This document shows, one piece after another, positions 22,602 through 33,094 of a stretch of DNA of 64,000 nucleotides. Made by a program: the position numbers and the translations under genes. Location of the stretch: the NCBI GenBank assembly GCA_033064195.1, contig JARBJD010000129.1, positions 124,001 through 188,000 on the forward strand. The letters are read 5' to 3'. The DNA comes from Blattamonas nauphoetae (lineage: Eukaryota; Preaxostyla; Oxymonadida). Each line of letters begins with the position of its first letter. Position 1 is the stretch's first letter. Below the pieces are notes generated by a model, which was not told the DNA's origin, made no database searches, and was given only the letters and a program-made list of their open reading frames with translations.

Positions 22602-23437
22602 CTAAACCAGAATTGTGGATGACAACTGCAACTGTCCCATGTCGTGGTTCGTACTCCTTTCAATTCGGCTCCCAGTCACCCTCTCCCACACACAACTCCC
22701 AACTCTTAACGACTTTTCACTTTCACCTGCAAAACTGCTCGTCACATTCAAAAGGCTAGTCAATCTCAATTCTGTCGAAACCTCTCCAAACATCCCAATG
22801 TCCGACCCTTCTGGTAATAAAGTCCCAGCGAACGAGAAAAGTGGGCCAGTTCCAAGTGTAAAGTGCGTCGAATCGAACGACAGTCCAACTCCAACAATTT
22901 CTTCCCTTTCCACACTCACATAGCTCCATCCCTCTCCATCTCCCATCCATTCTTATTTGTTCTTGTTCAGTTGTCCATATCCCGCCCAACAAGCGGAAGA
23001 ACAACATTTTGTGTCGAAGATTTGTGACTGCTCCCGACTATCACAATCCTGCTTGATCCACTTCTTCCATCGTCAGAAAGCACAAATCCCGAACATTCCA
23101 TGTTTGACAAGATTTCGCTATCAATCACCTCAACTGAAGAGTGAAGGACCTTGCAGATTGTTGTACCTTCCATTCCAGCATCCAGTGTCCATGATCTCAT
23201 TGCCAACGAACTATTCCGCACCTCAATCATCCATTGTGCAACGCCTGGGTCTTTTCTTGGTGATTCGTTTTCATTTTTGGGATCATTTCGATTTCGTTCG
23301 TTTTGATCTGTCGCTCTATGTGTCAGTCCAGTCCTGTTTCCATGAAGTTTCACTGATTTCGATGCAATTTGAATGGAATTTGTCCAATACAATCCAGAAT
23401 CAAATGGTAGATGCATCAATTCTGAGTTTGAGGCCAA
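22602..23437 (-). pseudogene. Beta-helix family relic
   Basis: Two frames on the minus strand together resemble the middle of the beta-helix proteins: ILSNMECSGFVLSDDGR (compare ILSNAECSPLIVENTGE in the gene starting at 57410), GLSFDSTHFTLGTGPLFSFA, and RIERSTNHDMGQ, matching the STNH motif. The frame is broken between about 22950 and 22970. There is no membrane span or kinase part. It lies just upstream of the large gene at 22347 and in the same orientation, so it is probably a tandem-duplicate remnant. Confidence 0.75.
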
Positions 23438-23766
23438 AAGGTCTTATGCAAGTTTCTTCTCAAGGACAGCATCAAAATCTTGGTAGTGTTCAGTAACACA
23501 ATGGAAGATGCTCCAAAGTTATAGAAGTCGTTGGATCATGGATGATGTCACCATGAATCAAAGAAAACGAGATGAAACAATGATCGAACCCGTAGCACAT
23601 ATTTTCTTCGTGAAGACTGGCTCATTTTGATGATTGCATAACCACGACTTCTTTGTCAATGAAAATGTGAAATGGTTGAAACGACGGGTGAAATGAAAAG
23701 AACAGGTCGTAGTTTTCGTCAGTCGAGTGTGTTTTCTCTTCGGCAGGTTGTGTGATGGTTCGGTTT
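23438..23766. other. Intergenic, nothing recognised
   Basis: Region between a beta-helix relic and the 3-prime end of a minus-strand helical-repeat gene. No domain, RNA gene or repeat seen. Confidence 0.5.
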
Positions 23767-24837
23767 CTATTTCAACATGCTCAGGTTCATTCCCATCAAA
23801 TTGTTCCATTGTATGCCTGCAGTGACTATTTTTCCTCTGTAACTTCCTCCAATGTCGTTTTTCAGTCGTTGTTCAACTATGTCTTCGAAGCCCTCAGTTC
23901 TCAGCTGTCGAAGAATCATGATCCATCGCTCATCCCGTTCTCTGTTGATGATCTTCCTTTCCAGGTGAATGATGATCATTTCACACAGATAAAGAAGAAT
24001 TGTTAAGTCGTCCTCGAATAGAGCCACTACACATGGAATTGTGAGAACGATAAGCGGGTTCAGAACAAGATTACTTTCCTGCTGAAGAAGGGTTGAGATT
24101 GCTTGAATTCGACAAAGATTTTGCAGGAAGTACGTGGAGAGAATGGAATCAACAATCGAAAATCGGTGCTCACACAAATACTGAACAACCCCCTCCATTG
24201 GCATAAGCACATGACGAAAGAGTGTTTCAGCCAGTGTTTGCTGTTCGTCAGGACGTGTCGTTGTGAGGGTTTTAAATGTAATTTCAGTGGATGACCTAAT
24301 CCACTGGTTGAGGAACTTGAGGAGAGTTGTGTGATCGTCCGTGAATTGAGAGAAGCGGGGAGAGAAGAAGTCGAGAGATGAGATGACTTTCGGGACGAGA
24401 TCATTTTGGATGAACTTGAGACGAACTTCGACTGGTGAGTGATGAACCATGTCATCAACAAAGTCGAAGGTGGCTTGTTTGATTCTCCTGTTTCGGACTG
24501 AAATCAGCACAACCACAGTTTCAACGAAGATATGTGACGATTCTTGGAGCGAAGATGGATCGAGATCCAAAATGAACGAATCCACATCGTTCGCACTTTC
24601 AGGCGTAATCTCCTCCAGAAAGGAGACTGCTTTATCCTCCAACGATTCAGAGAATGGACGTTTGTTCCGTGCCATGTGAATGAGTGAGAGGTAGGTCGCA
24701 GATCGTTCCGAATTTGCGACAATTGGCTGGTCGAACCAGTACTGGAAATCTGAAGGGTTGTTGAATCATGAATCATGAAAATGGGACATACCAGAGGGTG
24801 TAATCTCCGACGTACTCGTCTTCACAGGGACAGACAT
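23767..24837 (-). CDS. Helical-repeat family protein, two exons
   Basis: Exon 1 is taken from ATG 24837 (MSVPVKTSTSEITPS); in-frame ATGs at 24888 and 24981 are alternatives. A 42-base intron, 24791 to 24750, starts GTATGT and ends TTCAG. Splicing joins the frames as TPS-DFQYWFDQPIVANSERS and runs into MARNKRPFSESLEDKAVSFL. The rest follows the family: VVVLISVRNRRIKQATFDFV, NDLVPKVISSLDFFSPRFSQ, LRTEGFEDIVEQRLKNDI and the end WNNLMGMNLSMLK. It is well diverged from the array genes and on the opposite strand. Seeing the intron in frame is good evidence that the gene is real and spliced. Function unknown. Confidence 0.75.
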
Positions 24838-24984
24838 GTCTATTTGTGCGATCTCTCGAGCCTGAATTAAAAATGGGTCATCGATCATATGTTTGGTTTC
24901 ATGAAACGAAAACTGCTCAGAAAGACAAGGAAGAATTCCACCTAAAATCGGATTGACCGTACAAAAAGCATCATCCCTCATTTG

Positions 24985-25375
24985 TCTACCACTCCACGAA
25001 TTGAAGTGTGATTTACTCTTTTCCTCATTTCTCGTCGATGCAGGTTGATTCTAAGAGCATCCGAGATTTCTTTCTTTTTCTGAGAGAAGTTCTCCAACCA
25101 CTCCACTGGTTTCTCAAGTTGAAAATGTAGAATAAGATGTTCACGAGACGGTCTTGAAGCAAGTTGAGGCACCTTCTGAGAAGCATATTTGGTATTTATG
25201 CGCGAACTGCTTTTCGATCGTTGAAGGTCGCCAATACTCGTCTTTCCTGTCATTTCTCACCCAATTCCTCAAAGCTTGTCCATTTTATCCACCCACAACG
25301 GATATCGTCGTCATCATGCATGTTATTCTCACGATTCCACGCTGTCTCACACTCTTCGAGCATGACGACTAAATC
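24985..25375 (+). pseudogene. Chimeric relic of two helical-repeat genes
   Basis: 24985-25130 matches 28010-28220 inside the gene at 27485-29092: both have ccactccacgaat, an intron-like stretch with cctcatttctcgtc or ttcatttctcgtc followed by aggttgat, and then ccactccactggtttctcaa. From about 25138 it switches to the array-gene pattern (gagacggtcttgaagcaagt; LKQVEAPSEKHIWYLCANC), stopping at about 25372 with LFEHDD. The two pieces come from different family branches, so this is a fused fragment. Decayed traces may continue to about 25490. Confidence 0.65.
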
Positions 25376-25628
25376 AGCAAATTCTGTTGAACATGAACAA
25401 TATCCAGCGGGAATATAACGGATCAATGCGAGCAGGCCCTGGTGGAGATTCGTCTTCCATCAAGGCTTCACCGAATCAGTTCTCCGACACTTTTCGACTT
25501 CATTCAGGATTTGAAGTGAATAATTATACTATTTTCGGTGATTTCTAACTTCATCGCTCCTTTCCTGAGATGAGATTGTCCAAAATACGATGTGAAATGT
25601 GGACCACCAAGATAAATAGGTGGTGGTT

Positions 25629-26708
25629 ATGATCGAACTTTGTGACTTCGTTCATCTCTCAATGGGAATCAATTCATCCTCAGGCCACCACTTGTCCCTC
25701 AGTCCCTTCACCTGTGGTGTAACACCCTTGTTTCTGAGAACTGATCCGTCCAATTTCAACTCAATCTACGAGATGTCTCAATCGTTCCAGTCACTTGTTA
25801 AATACGTAAGTCGTCGAAAGCACATAGATCCTAAAACCATTGAACAAGCATGCGCACTCCTGCATAGTCTCATGCCAAGTAGTTCCTCAATCATCTCAGT
25901 CGACCAGATTCTATTCAATCTCGTTCCCCCCCTCGATGGCTCCTGTTTGGGATTCACCAAGTCAGTTACATCACTCCTTACATCATCCAACGAGGAGCTT
26001 GTCCATACAACATTGTCATTTCTGCTCCAAATTGTAACTTTCGCATCCACAACAAGTCGCTTCACCTTTCTCGAATCCGGACTCTTCGCCCTCCTCCCAA
26101 CATCATTCTACAAACAGGAAATGCACATCTTGGCCAAACCCAATCTGCCTCTGATAAAACTCGTGGAATGGGTCATCAGCAATCATTTCAAAACGTTCAC
26201 AACAATCTCCGAAGAACAACGCTTTTTGCACGACTGCATTCATCTCGTTTTCGTCCACAAGTTATTCCGTCCCGTTGAACCTTTTTTGGAATTCATCTGC
26301 AACAATCGGCACCGAATCAGAGACCCATGTGATTTCGCGACGTTGTTTGGGACGATCATCGAATCTTCGCCGTGTCTGGAACATATGACATTGTTCGTGT
26401 TGTCATCTCCAGTTGCTCTTGCATACAACGACAGCCTGGAATTCTTCGAACAAGCTTCAATCAAAACCTCACTCCTTTTGAAGGTGTTGGTCATTTTCAG
26501 GCATTCTGATCTCGATGATCCAGCTTTTTGGAAGCGAGCACAACGGATCCGCGCCAAACTGATTGACGAAGGGCTTTCCGACGGATTGGAGCTTCTCTTC
26601 CGCTTCAGCGGGTTCGAATTCCATCACCGTCGCGATATCTTCCTCGGGAGACGACTGATTCACATTTTGGGTGGGAATCTTCCGTTGTTGGTGGAAAGAA
26701 GGGTCTGA
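25629..26708 (+). CDS. Helical-repeat family protein (about 359 aa)
   Basis: Open frame with its first ATG at 25629. The ATG at 25773 (MSQSFQSLVKYVSRRKHIDP) is a good alternative, because the family motif of a start followed by xSLVxx begins there. Later blocks fit the superfamily: TSLLTSSNEELVHTTLSFLL, FRPVEPFLEFICNNRHRIRD, VLSSPVALAYNDSLEFFEQ, and the ending IDEGLSDGLELLFRF then HILGGNLPLL, parallel to EGIEDVIEG and GMN in the array genes. No membrane segment. Unknown function. The next gene follows in the same direction. Confidence 0.75.
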   Translation: MIELCDFVHLSMGINSSSGHHLSLSPFTCGVTPLFLRTDPSNFNSIYEMSQSFQSLVKYVSRRKHIDPKTIEQACALLHSLMPSSSSIISVDQILFNLVPPLDGSCLGFTKSVTSLLTSSNEELVHTTLSFLLQIVTFASTTSRFTFLESGLFALLPTSFYKQEMHILAKPNLPLIKLVEWVISNHFKTFTTISEEQRFLHDCIHLVFVHKLFRPVEPFLEFICNNRHRIRDPCDFATLFGTIIESSPCLEHMTLFVLSSPVALAYNDSLEFFEQASIKTSLLLKVLVIFRHSDLDDPAFWKRAQRIRAKLIDEGLSDGLELLFRFSGFEFHHRRDIFLGRRLIHILGGNLPLLVERRV

Positions 26709-26951
26709 GGAACCTTTCTGAATCAAATGAAACACATTAATCTTTCGAAGCGAGGGAAGAACGGCGACTGTTGACTAGCATTTCACAAGTCATTATTTTT
26801 GGTTTGTTGTGATGAACTGTTTTCTTGAAGTGATATTTTTGAGATTTGTGTGATCAAATGATTCTCACCCACACTTTCTTTTCAGACGTTCGTCCTCTCG
26901 TCTTGCGTGTCTGGTGTAGAATTAATGGGGTCTCAACAATCTACACTGAAT
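26709..26951. other. Intergenic
   Basis: Short AT-rich gap between two plus-strand helical-repeat genes; a possible splice acceptor (ttttcag) lies at 26879-26885. Nothing else seen. Confidence 0.4.
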
Positions 26952-27139
26952 ATGGAGCACATATCCAATCATTTGAATTGCAGATACCGATGGAATCCAG
27001 TCTCTGCTCTCTCGAGACTTTTCTCGATCTCTGGCTCTCGATTTGGCATCCTGTCGCTTCTAGAGAGATTGAAATGTAATGATGAAGATATCATCGTGTA
27101 TGCACTCCGACAGTTGCAGAAAGTGGCCTCTGGTGTGCG
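26952..27139 (+). CDS. Candidate 5-prime exon of the next helical-repeat gene
   Basis: Frame from ATG 26952 (MEHISNHLNCRYRWNPVSAL) continuing RFGILSLLERLKCNDEDIIV and YALRQLQKVASG, then a donor-like gtgtgc. The text looks like the start of an ARM/HEAT protein. Further short candidate exons lie between 27190 and 27450, each with a pyrimidine-rich cag before it (for example VRQIALSMI near 27200). They probably splice into 27485-29092, but I could not fix every junction. Confidence 0.4.
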
Positions 27140-27484
27140 ATTTTGTTTTCTTCATTGATTTGTTGGTGACTGTTTTGGATGTTTTGGATATGTTTTAGAA
27201 AGTGAGACAGATTGCACTTTCGATGATTGGTGTCCATTTCTGTCTCCATTGTGTTGTGTCCCTCACTCATCTGGACTTGTGGTCTAGTTTTCAGTTTTGT
27301 TCATTCTCGCTTTCAGGCTGAACTGATGAAATTGATTGAGATTCTTTGTTTGATATTTTCTTCCATGTGATGATGGATGTCTTTCTTGCTTTCTTTCAGA
27401 TTCGAAATCACCATCCTTCGTTCGCTCTTCGCTTTCCTCTGAAATCCCTTCTTTTCTTTTGACTCAGTTTGGAGATTGGTCGAA

Positions 27485-29092
27485 ATGTCCTGCCTTGGAA
27501 TCAGTGTGTTTCATTCTTCCTTCTTCTTCAATTATTTTCAGTGTTGTTTCTGCATGGAATCACTCTACTTCGAACCCGAAAACGTCAAATCGCTTTTTCA
27601 GCAAAACAAGAACTTTGTCATTTCCCTATTTGACACAATCGGAAATTCATTGCCTCCATCTATAGTAGTCACCACTTTAGCTCGGATTACTCTTTTGCCT
27701 CATCTCCGAATCGCCCATCATGCACTTGTGGCTCTTTTCGACATTTTCCAACGAGAACAACCTCCTCTCCATCTTCTTCCCTCATCCATTTTCGCATCAT
27801 CTTCCCCACCTCCACGATATAATGGTCTCACATTCCTGGACGCTCTGATAAATCAATGCCATAAAGTCTACTCCAAATTCCAAACCAATCTCCAAACAAA
27901 TCCTTCACACCTCCCAAAATATATCGAACGTCCAAAAGAGGATCAAATCCCTCACAAAACTTCCCTTCTCTTCTGTTCCAATACGTTACACATCCCACTT
28001 TCGCATTTGAAAGCCACTCCACGAATCAGGGTGTGTTTTGACTCTTTTCTTCATTTCTCGTCCTTTCAGGTTGATCCTGAGATCAAGCGAAAATTGATTC
28101 ACTTTGCGAAAGAATCATTCACAACCGTCATCACCACAACGACACACTTCGTCAATATCATCCCAGCTCTTCCATCCGACTCTTCTCAAATCACTCCACT
28201 GGTTTCTGAAGTTGACCTACAACTGTTTGAATCTCTGAAACAGCTTCGACAAGTTTGTGAAGCTTTCTTGCACGATTTGTGGGGTTTCTTCGTTGATGTG
28301 ACATTCGGCATCACAGTTGCTCAAAAACCTTCCTTCCAAACCATCATCCTCGACGATCCTTCCTTCCCTGACTTCATTGTCAACTCTATCAAGCTCAATA
28401 ACAACAACATTCGAATGTCCATGCTGATTGCCATCACAAACATCTTAATTCACTTTCCGCGGATGAAGGTAACGTTCATGACAGCCAATCTCGTTGGGAG
28501 GATGTTTGAAACGATCGATTTTGTCTCTCGTCCTCTCTCAGAGCCCAGATATCATCTCTATCTCACCAAATTCATCGCCTGTATGTCTGATCCGATCGGA
28601 GTCACTGATGATGCACGCTTTGAACAATGTGCTGTCATTCGTGTTTCTGTCTTCGAGCCAGCCAAACAATTCATCAAAAAAATCCTCCATTATTCGGACA
28701 AACTCACTCTGGAAGAATCAATCAAATTCCACTTTGATAATCACCTCTGTTGGATCCACAACAACATCAAAAATCTGGAACTTCGATCGGACGAACACAG
28801 CGCCGACATTGTGTCAGAACTTGTGAAATGGGAAGCTCGAACGATGGTTCAGATGGAGAGCGAAAGATATTTCGATTATTTCTTCCAAACCATCCTGCAC
28901 AGAACTCGTGAATGGAGACGATTCGAACGAGAGCGACAGAAAAGACGAGAAATGGTTTTGAGAGAAGAAGGGTGGGACGATGCGTTCGAACTGCGAGTGG
29001 TGGGGATCGAGAGAGACACGAGACCATCCATCTTCGATAAAGTCAGACGATTCAGAGTCGAGCTGGCGTTGAATACGGATGAGCCCTTTTGA
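27485..29092 (+). CDS. Helical-repeat superfamily protein, main exon
   Basis: Open from ATG 27485 to the stop at 29092 (about 535 codons), probably preceded by exons from 26952. A likely 39-base intron near 28031-28069 (starting gtgtgt, ending tttcag) has a length divisible by three and no stop, so the frame stays open across it. Blocks include SLPPSIVVTTLARITLLPHL, LRIAHHALVALFDIFQREQ, VDLQLFESLKQLRQVCEAFL, and a charged coiled-coil-like end (EWRRFERERQKRREMVLREE) before GWDDAFELRVVGIERD. The GWDDAFE element parallels EGWQDAMES in the 12332 gene. Function unknown. Confidence 0.65.
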   Translation: MSCLGISVFHSSFFFNYFQCCFCMESLYFEPENVKSLFQQNKNFVISLFDTIGNSLPPSIVVTTLARITLLPHLRIAHHALVALFDIFQREQPPLHLLPSSIFASSSPPPRYNGLTFLDALINQCHKVYSKFQTNLQTNPSHLPKYIERPKEDQIPHKTSLLFCSNTLHIPLSHLKATPRIRVCFDSFLHFSSFQVDPEIKRKLIHFAKESFTTVITTTTHFVNIIPALPSDSSQITPLVSEVDLQLFESLKQLRQVCEAFLHDLWGFFVDVTFGITVAQKPSFQTIILDDPSFPDFIVNSIKLNNNNIRMSMLIAITNILIHFPRMKVTFMTANLVGRMFETIDFVSRPLSEPRYHLYLTKFIACMSDPIGVTDDARFEQCAVIRVSVFEPAKQFIKKILHYSDKLTLEESIKFHFDNHLCWIHNNIKNLELRSDEHSADIVSELVKWEARTMVQMESERYFDYFFQTILHRTREWRRFERERQKRREMVLREEGWDDAFELRVVGIERDTRPSIFDKVRRFRVELALNTDEPF

Positions 29093-29296
29093 AGGTTTGT
29101 CGTCTGTCAAACCCACGTCATCCCCTCTTCGACTTTTGTTTTCATCCACATTTGAAACTATAATGCATTCACAACTCATTCATTGTCTCTTAAACACTAG
29201 AAAGAAATCTGAACTATGGAGTTGAATCAAACAAAGGGAGGATACGACGAAAAATCGTCAGGATGCCTTAAACTTATTTTTTGAGATGGACGAAGA

Positions 29297-31360
29297 ATGG
29301 GATCGTTGATCCATTCGAAGATGACTCAGAAAGGAGAATCGATGATTCCACCAGGCTGTATGTGTTGTGGATAGCTGTTCGATCATTTTTCTTTGTTAAC
29401 GTTTCAGATACGCTTGTGCGTCCAATCAGTGAAGGCGCTTTTGGTCGAGTTCTAGAAATCAAAGAATTGTCGACCGGACAGTCGTATGCTCTGAAACTGA
29501 TTCCTCGATTGACAGAGGCAGATGAGAAACGTGCGGAACGTGAAGTGTCACTTCTCAAGCGATTCAGCAATCCCAGAATTGTTGGATTGCACGAATCTGT
29601 TGTGATGGAAACATATCATGGAATTGTGATGGATCTTGGAGTTCGTAATTTGAAGGACTTGATGACGGACTTTGAATCTCGGAATGAGTTGATTCCTCTT
29701 GAGGTTTCCTCTCCTTTTTCGTTCATCGTCCTCTTCTTCTCTGATTGGATTGAACAACATCTTTTTCGACGCATTGGACAGGTTACTGTTCAGATTTGCA
29801 TTGATATTGCAGAAGGGCTGTGTGTGATGCACAACCATCCAACACATCCAATGGCTCATGGCGATCTAAAGCCTGAAAATGTTCTTCTGACGGAAGACAA
29901 CCGAGCAATGCTCTGTGTGCGTTTTTGTCATTTTTTTCATATTCAATTTTTTTTGTGTCTTTATTTTCACTTATTATCTCTCAATCTTTCTGATTCATTT
30001 TTTTCGGTAACAGGTGATTTGGGAGCTGCAGATGCATCTGGAGTGAACATGTCGCATTCGGCGAAGGAGGTTGGGACATTTGAATACAACTCGCCTGAAC
30101 GACTGGACGACACAGACCAGCGAGGAACACCAGCAAGTGACATCTGGTCGTTGGGAGTGATGCTGCATCGGATGGTGACTGGACAATCCTTGTTTGGGGG
30201 CGGATCGTTGACAAAGATGGTTCGAGCAATTTCAGAATTTGATGAATCCAAAATCTCGAAAACTATTCCAGATGACATCCGACGAGTTCTCGTCCGAATT
30301 CTTGACCCTGTCTGCCACTCACTTGCTTTCATTATCCCCTCATCTCATTCATTTTCCGTTTTGCCTACTCTCCACTTTCTCTCATCGTTTTTCGTCATTT
30401 CTTCTTTTGCTTCTCAGATTCCCGATTCTCGGGCAACGTCGCCACAACTGTTCCGAGGTCGCCAGTTCGACAAAATGTTGGGACCAGAAACACCTCGCTC
30501 GAAGATGCAGTACAACCAAATCCAGAATCTTGAGAAAAAACTGGCCGAACTCGCGAAAGAGAACAAGTCGCTTCAGGAGCACAATCCCAAATTGGATGAT
30601 TTCATCGAAAACCTCATCTCGGCTCAAATCGTGGAACTTCCTCCTCTCATCATATATCCACTTCACGGTTATCAAGTCAAAGATCAGACCTTCACTCGAT
30701 TCAGACATACACATGAACCTGACGAGGACGACTCCGAAATTGGAGGCCTCGTCGCCCTTACAGAGCCGATCACAAGTGGAATTATCTCCGTTTCTGTCTC
30801 TCTCCGCACAATCAAGAAAGACGCAGCCCTCCTCATCCAACTCGCTCCTGCAACAGGCCCTCTCACTTCGCTAGGCGACATCATTACATGTGAAACATGT
30901 TTTGGGTTTGCTTCATCGAATGGTCGTCTCATTGTCGACTCAAAATCTACTGATGACAAATCGAGAAGAAAACCATGTCACCAACCGCTGAAAGAAGGAG
31001 ATGATGTTGTAATCGAAGTGAATATGGATTCAAATCCACGAACTGTTCAATTCTTTGTGAATGGAAAGGCTGGAAAGTCTTACGGGTCAGATTTTCCTGA
31101 ATCGATGCGCGTGATGGTGTGTTCTTTTTTCATCACCTCATTGCTCCTAGATATGGACATATGGTCTTGGGATATCGTTTCGATTGAACAGCATCACATG
31201 CCTCACAACTCCGACTCCAATCGCTCCAGAGATGAAAGCTGTTCCGTGGTGACCCTCTCATTTCATTGCTTTTTCTCTCATTTTCCAGACTCATCAACGA
31301 AAAGAGGATTACACGATCGAGTCCGCCAATGGACTGGTGAATGTATCGGAAGTGTTCTAG
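29297..31360 (+). CDS. Protein kinase with coiled coil and SPRY domain, seven exons
   Basis: Exons by splice logic: 29297-29357, 29408-29703, 29782-29914, 30014-30309, 30418-31116, 31151-31248 and 31289-31360. Splicing exon 1 to exon 2 gives PPG-YTLVRPISEGAFGRV, the glycine-rich loop. Then come SYALKLI (the lysine), HGDLKPENVLL (catalytic loop, HGD in place of HRD), DLGAAD in place of DFG, PERL for APE, and SDIWSLGVMLHRMVTG. A short coiled coil (IQNLEKKLAELAKENKSLQE) precedes a SPRY-like domain with VVIEVNMDSNPRTVQFFVNG, then PTPIAPEMKAVPW and the end ANGLVNVSEVF. The kinase is probably active. The domain order is one I associate with oxymonads. SPRY usually binds protein partners, so it may target the kinase to substrates. 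Confidence 0.85.
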
Positions 31361-31857
31361 CTGAGTGTTCGAGAGAGAATGAAGACATTACACCCTTTGG
31401 GATGACCGATAGATGAATACTGTCGAAACTGGACGAACCTGATCTCGATGGTTGCTGTGTAGTGTATGCTCACAGCCCCGCTGTAGAAATGCGCCGAGCA
31501 GAGGACGAAGGCACAGTTGAAGAGGATGCTCTGTGTTCCTTGTAACAAACCGAGGTACCTCTGATAATGAGAAGTGGTCGTGAGTAATGGGTTGGTCAAT
31601 AGAGAGCCAACATAATGACGAAACATTTCAATAATTAGAAACGCTTGGTATCCTTACTCTTTCCAATCATCAGGGCGAACCAATGATGAAAGTGACTGTC
31701 GCTTGCGACGAAAGAGGTAACAAAAATTGTTTTAGTGCTTGTAACAGAAAATCTCCAACGGAGAACAAAAAACTGTTGCAAGTCTTGTAAAAGAGTGTTC
31801 CAAAAGGAAGTAGAAACTAGTCCCCTGCCCCTCGCGGCTTGTGGTAGCAGGCAATCA

Positions 31858-31932
31858 AGAGGTACCTCGGTTTGTTACAAGCACCGCCCTTCTAGTAGGT
31901 GCTGTTCAAACCTCGGTCCCTCTGATAATGAG
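31858..31932. repeat. Internal complementary region of DIRS-like element 1
   Basis: One half (cctcggtttgttacaag) is the complement of the left tip at 31539. The other half (caccgcccttctagtaggtg through ctctgataatgag) is the complement of the right tip ending at 36301. The two halves abut, so the sequence models the joined ends of a circular intermediate. Confidence 0.85.
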
Positions 31933-32014
31933 CCTTGAAAGGAACAGAAAGAAAGGAAGATGGTGAATGAATGAAATGAAGAACATCCATAATTAGAGCC
32001 TGACCATCAGATGC

Positions 32015-33094
32015 TTAGTCGTCTGAGAGACCGTGACTCCCGTTTAAGGGCTGCCACCAAGACGATGAAAGGACAGGGTAGCCGACGCCGAATAGGATGG
32101 GACGGGCATAGTATTCATCGGCGACTGTTGAGCCGGGACTCCATCCGACGTGTGCGTTGAGAGTCCGGAGGTTGACTCGTCTCACGAGGCGGAGGTATGA
32201 AATGGCAGCGTGTTTAATGGAGTAGGGCCCGAACGTCTCAGGTATGCCTGCCTCCCTGAAGACCCTCTTGATCCTGTCTGTGATCCGCTGTTGGTTGAGT
32301 GGCTTGCCGGTGGAGAAGTCGACCCATGTGTGTGAGAGGTCCGCATGCGGAAGAGACGAAAGTTGGTCAGTGACGGCCTGGACATTGTGGAGGTGGGCCT
32401 GGAGAGCGACATAGGGAGAATAGTCCGGAGCGCCTTCGTCCTCAATGAACTTCTGATGAAACACGTCCTGGCGTTGCTTCTGAATGACCGAGATCACCAC
32501 GCGATTGACCCCCTCGTCCATTGAGGGACGAGGCCATTCGATTCTCTTCCACTTGAGATGCACCAGTTCCTCGCGGCGACAGCAGGAATAAGTCAGGATG
32601 AGAACAATTGCCCTTGTCTGTTGGAGGTCTGGATTGGACTTGGCTTCCTCGAAGGTCGTTTGTGCCCACCTCAGTATCATATTGACGTTCCACATGCTCG
32701 TATACATTGGCGTCGTCTTCTGTGGATTCTGCTTTGCTATCAGCTTCTGAATAGAGAGAAGGGCTGTCTTGTCTAAGGCAAGTTCGGTGTGGAAAAGCTG
32801 AAGACTTGACTTGACGTGCGCGAGTATTTGGCGAGGAATAGAGGGAGACTCATTGAATTTGTCCTGGAGGTGGATGGCGAACTCTGCCAGTATCTTCTGG
32901 ATCTCCCCGCCCTTCTTGACGAGATCTTCTGGGGAGAGGTGATTATCCAAACAATACTCTTCGAATAATTTCCATGCGCGCCTCCACTTCGCCTCCGACT
33001 TATATCTTGTCTCCTCCAGCCGTATCAGTTTCTCGCCGTAGTTGCGAAGGGCACACAGAGAGCGGAAGAAGGTTCGGGGTGGGGAGAGTGTCAT
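32015..33094 (-). CDS. Tyrosine recombinase of DIRS-like element 1
   Basis: From the ATG at 33094 (MTLSPPRTFFRSL) to 32015, about 359 residues. The N-terminal helical part (WRRAWKLFEEYCLDNHL) is followed by a catalytic domain with the expected landmarks: an arginine in TYSCCRREELVHLKW, a histidine in GPYSIKHAAISYLRL, and HVGWSPGSTVADEYY with the nucleophile tyrosine. It would integrate a circular DNA copy, which explains the missing target duplication. Confidence 0.85.
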   Translation of the reverse strand: MTLSPPRTFFRSLCALRNYGEKLIRLEETRYKSEAKWRRAWKLFEEYCLDNHLSPEDLVKKGGEIQKILAEFAIHLQDKFNESPSIPRQILAHVKSSLQLFHTELALDKTALLSIQKLIAKQNPQKTTPMYTSMWNVNMILRWAQTTFEEAKSNPDLQQTRAIVLILTYSCCRREELVHLKWKRIEWPRPSMDEGVNRVVISVIQKQRQDVFHQKFIEDEGAPDYSPYVALQAHLHNVQAVTDQLSSLPHADLSHTWVDFSTGKPLNQQRITDRIKRVFREAGIPETFGPYSIKHAAISYLRLVRRVNLRTLNAHVGWSPGSTVADEYYARPILFGVGYPVLSSSWWQPLNGSHGLSDD

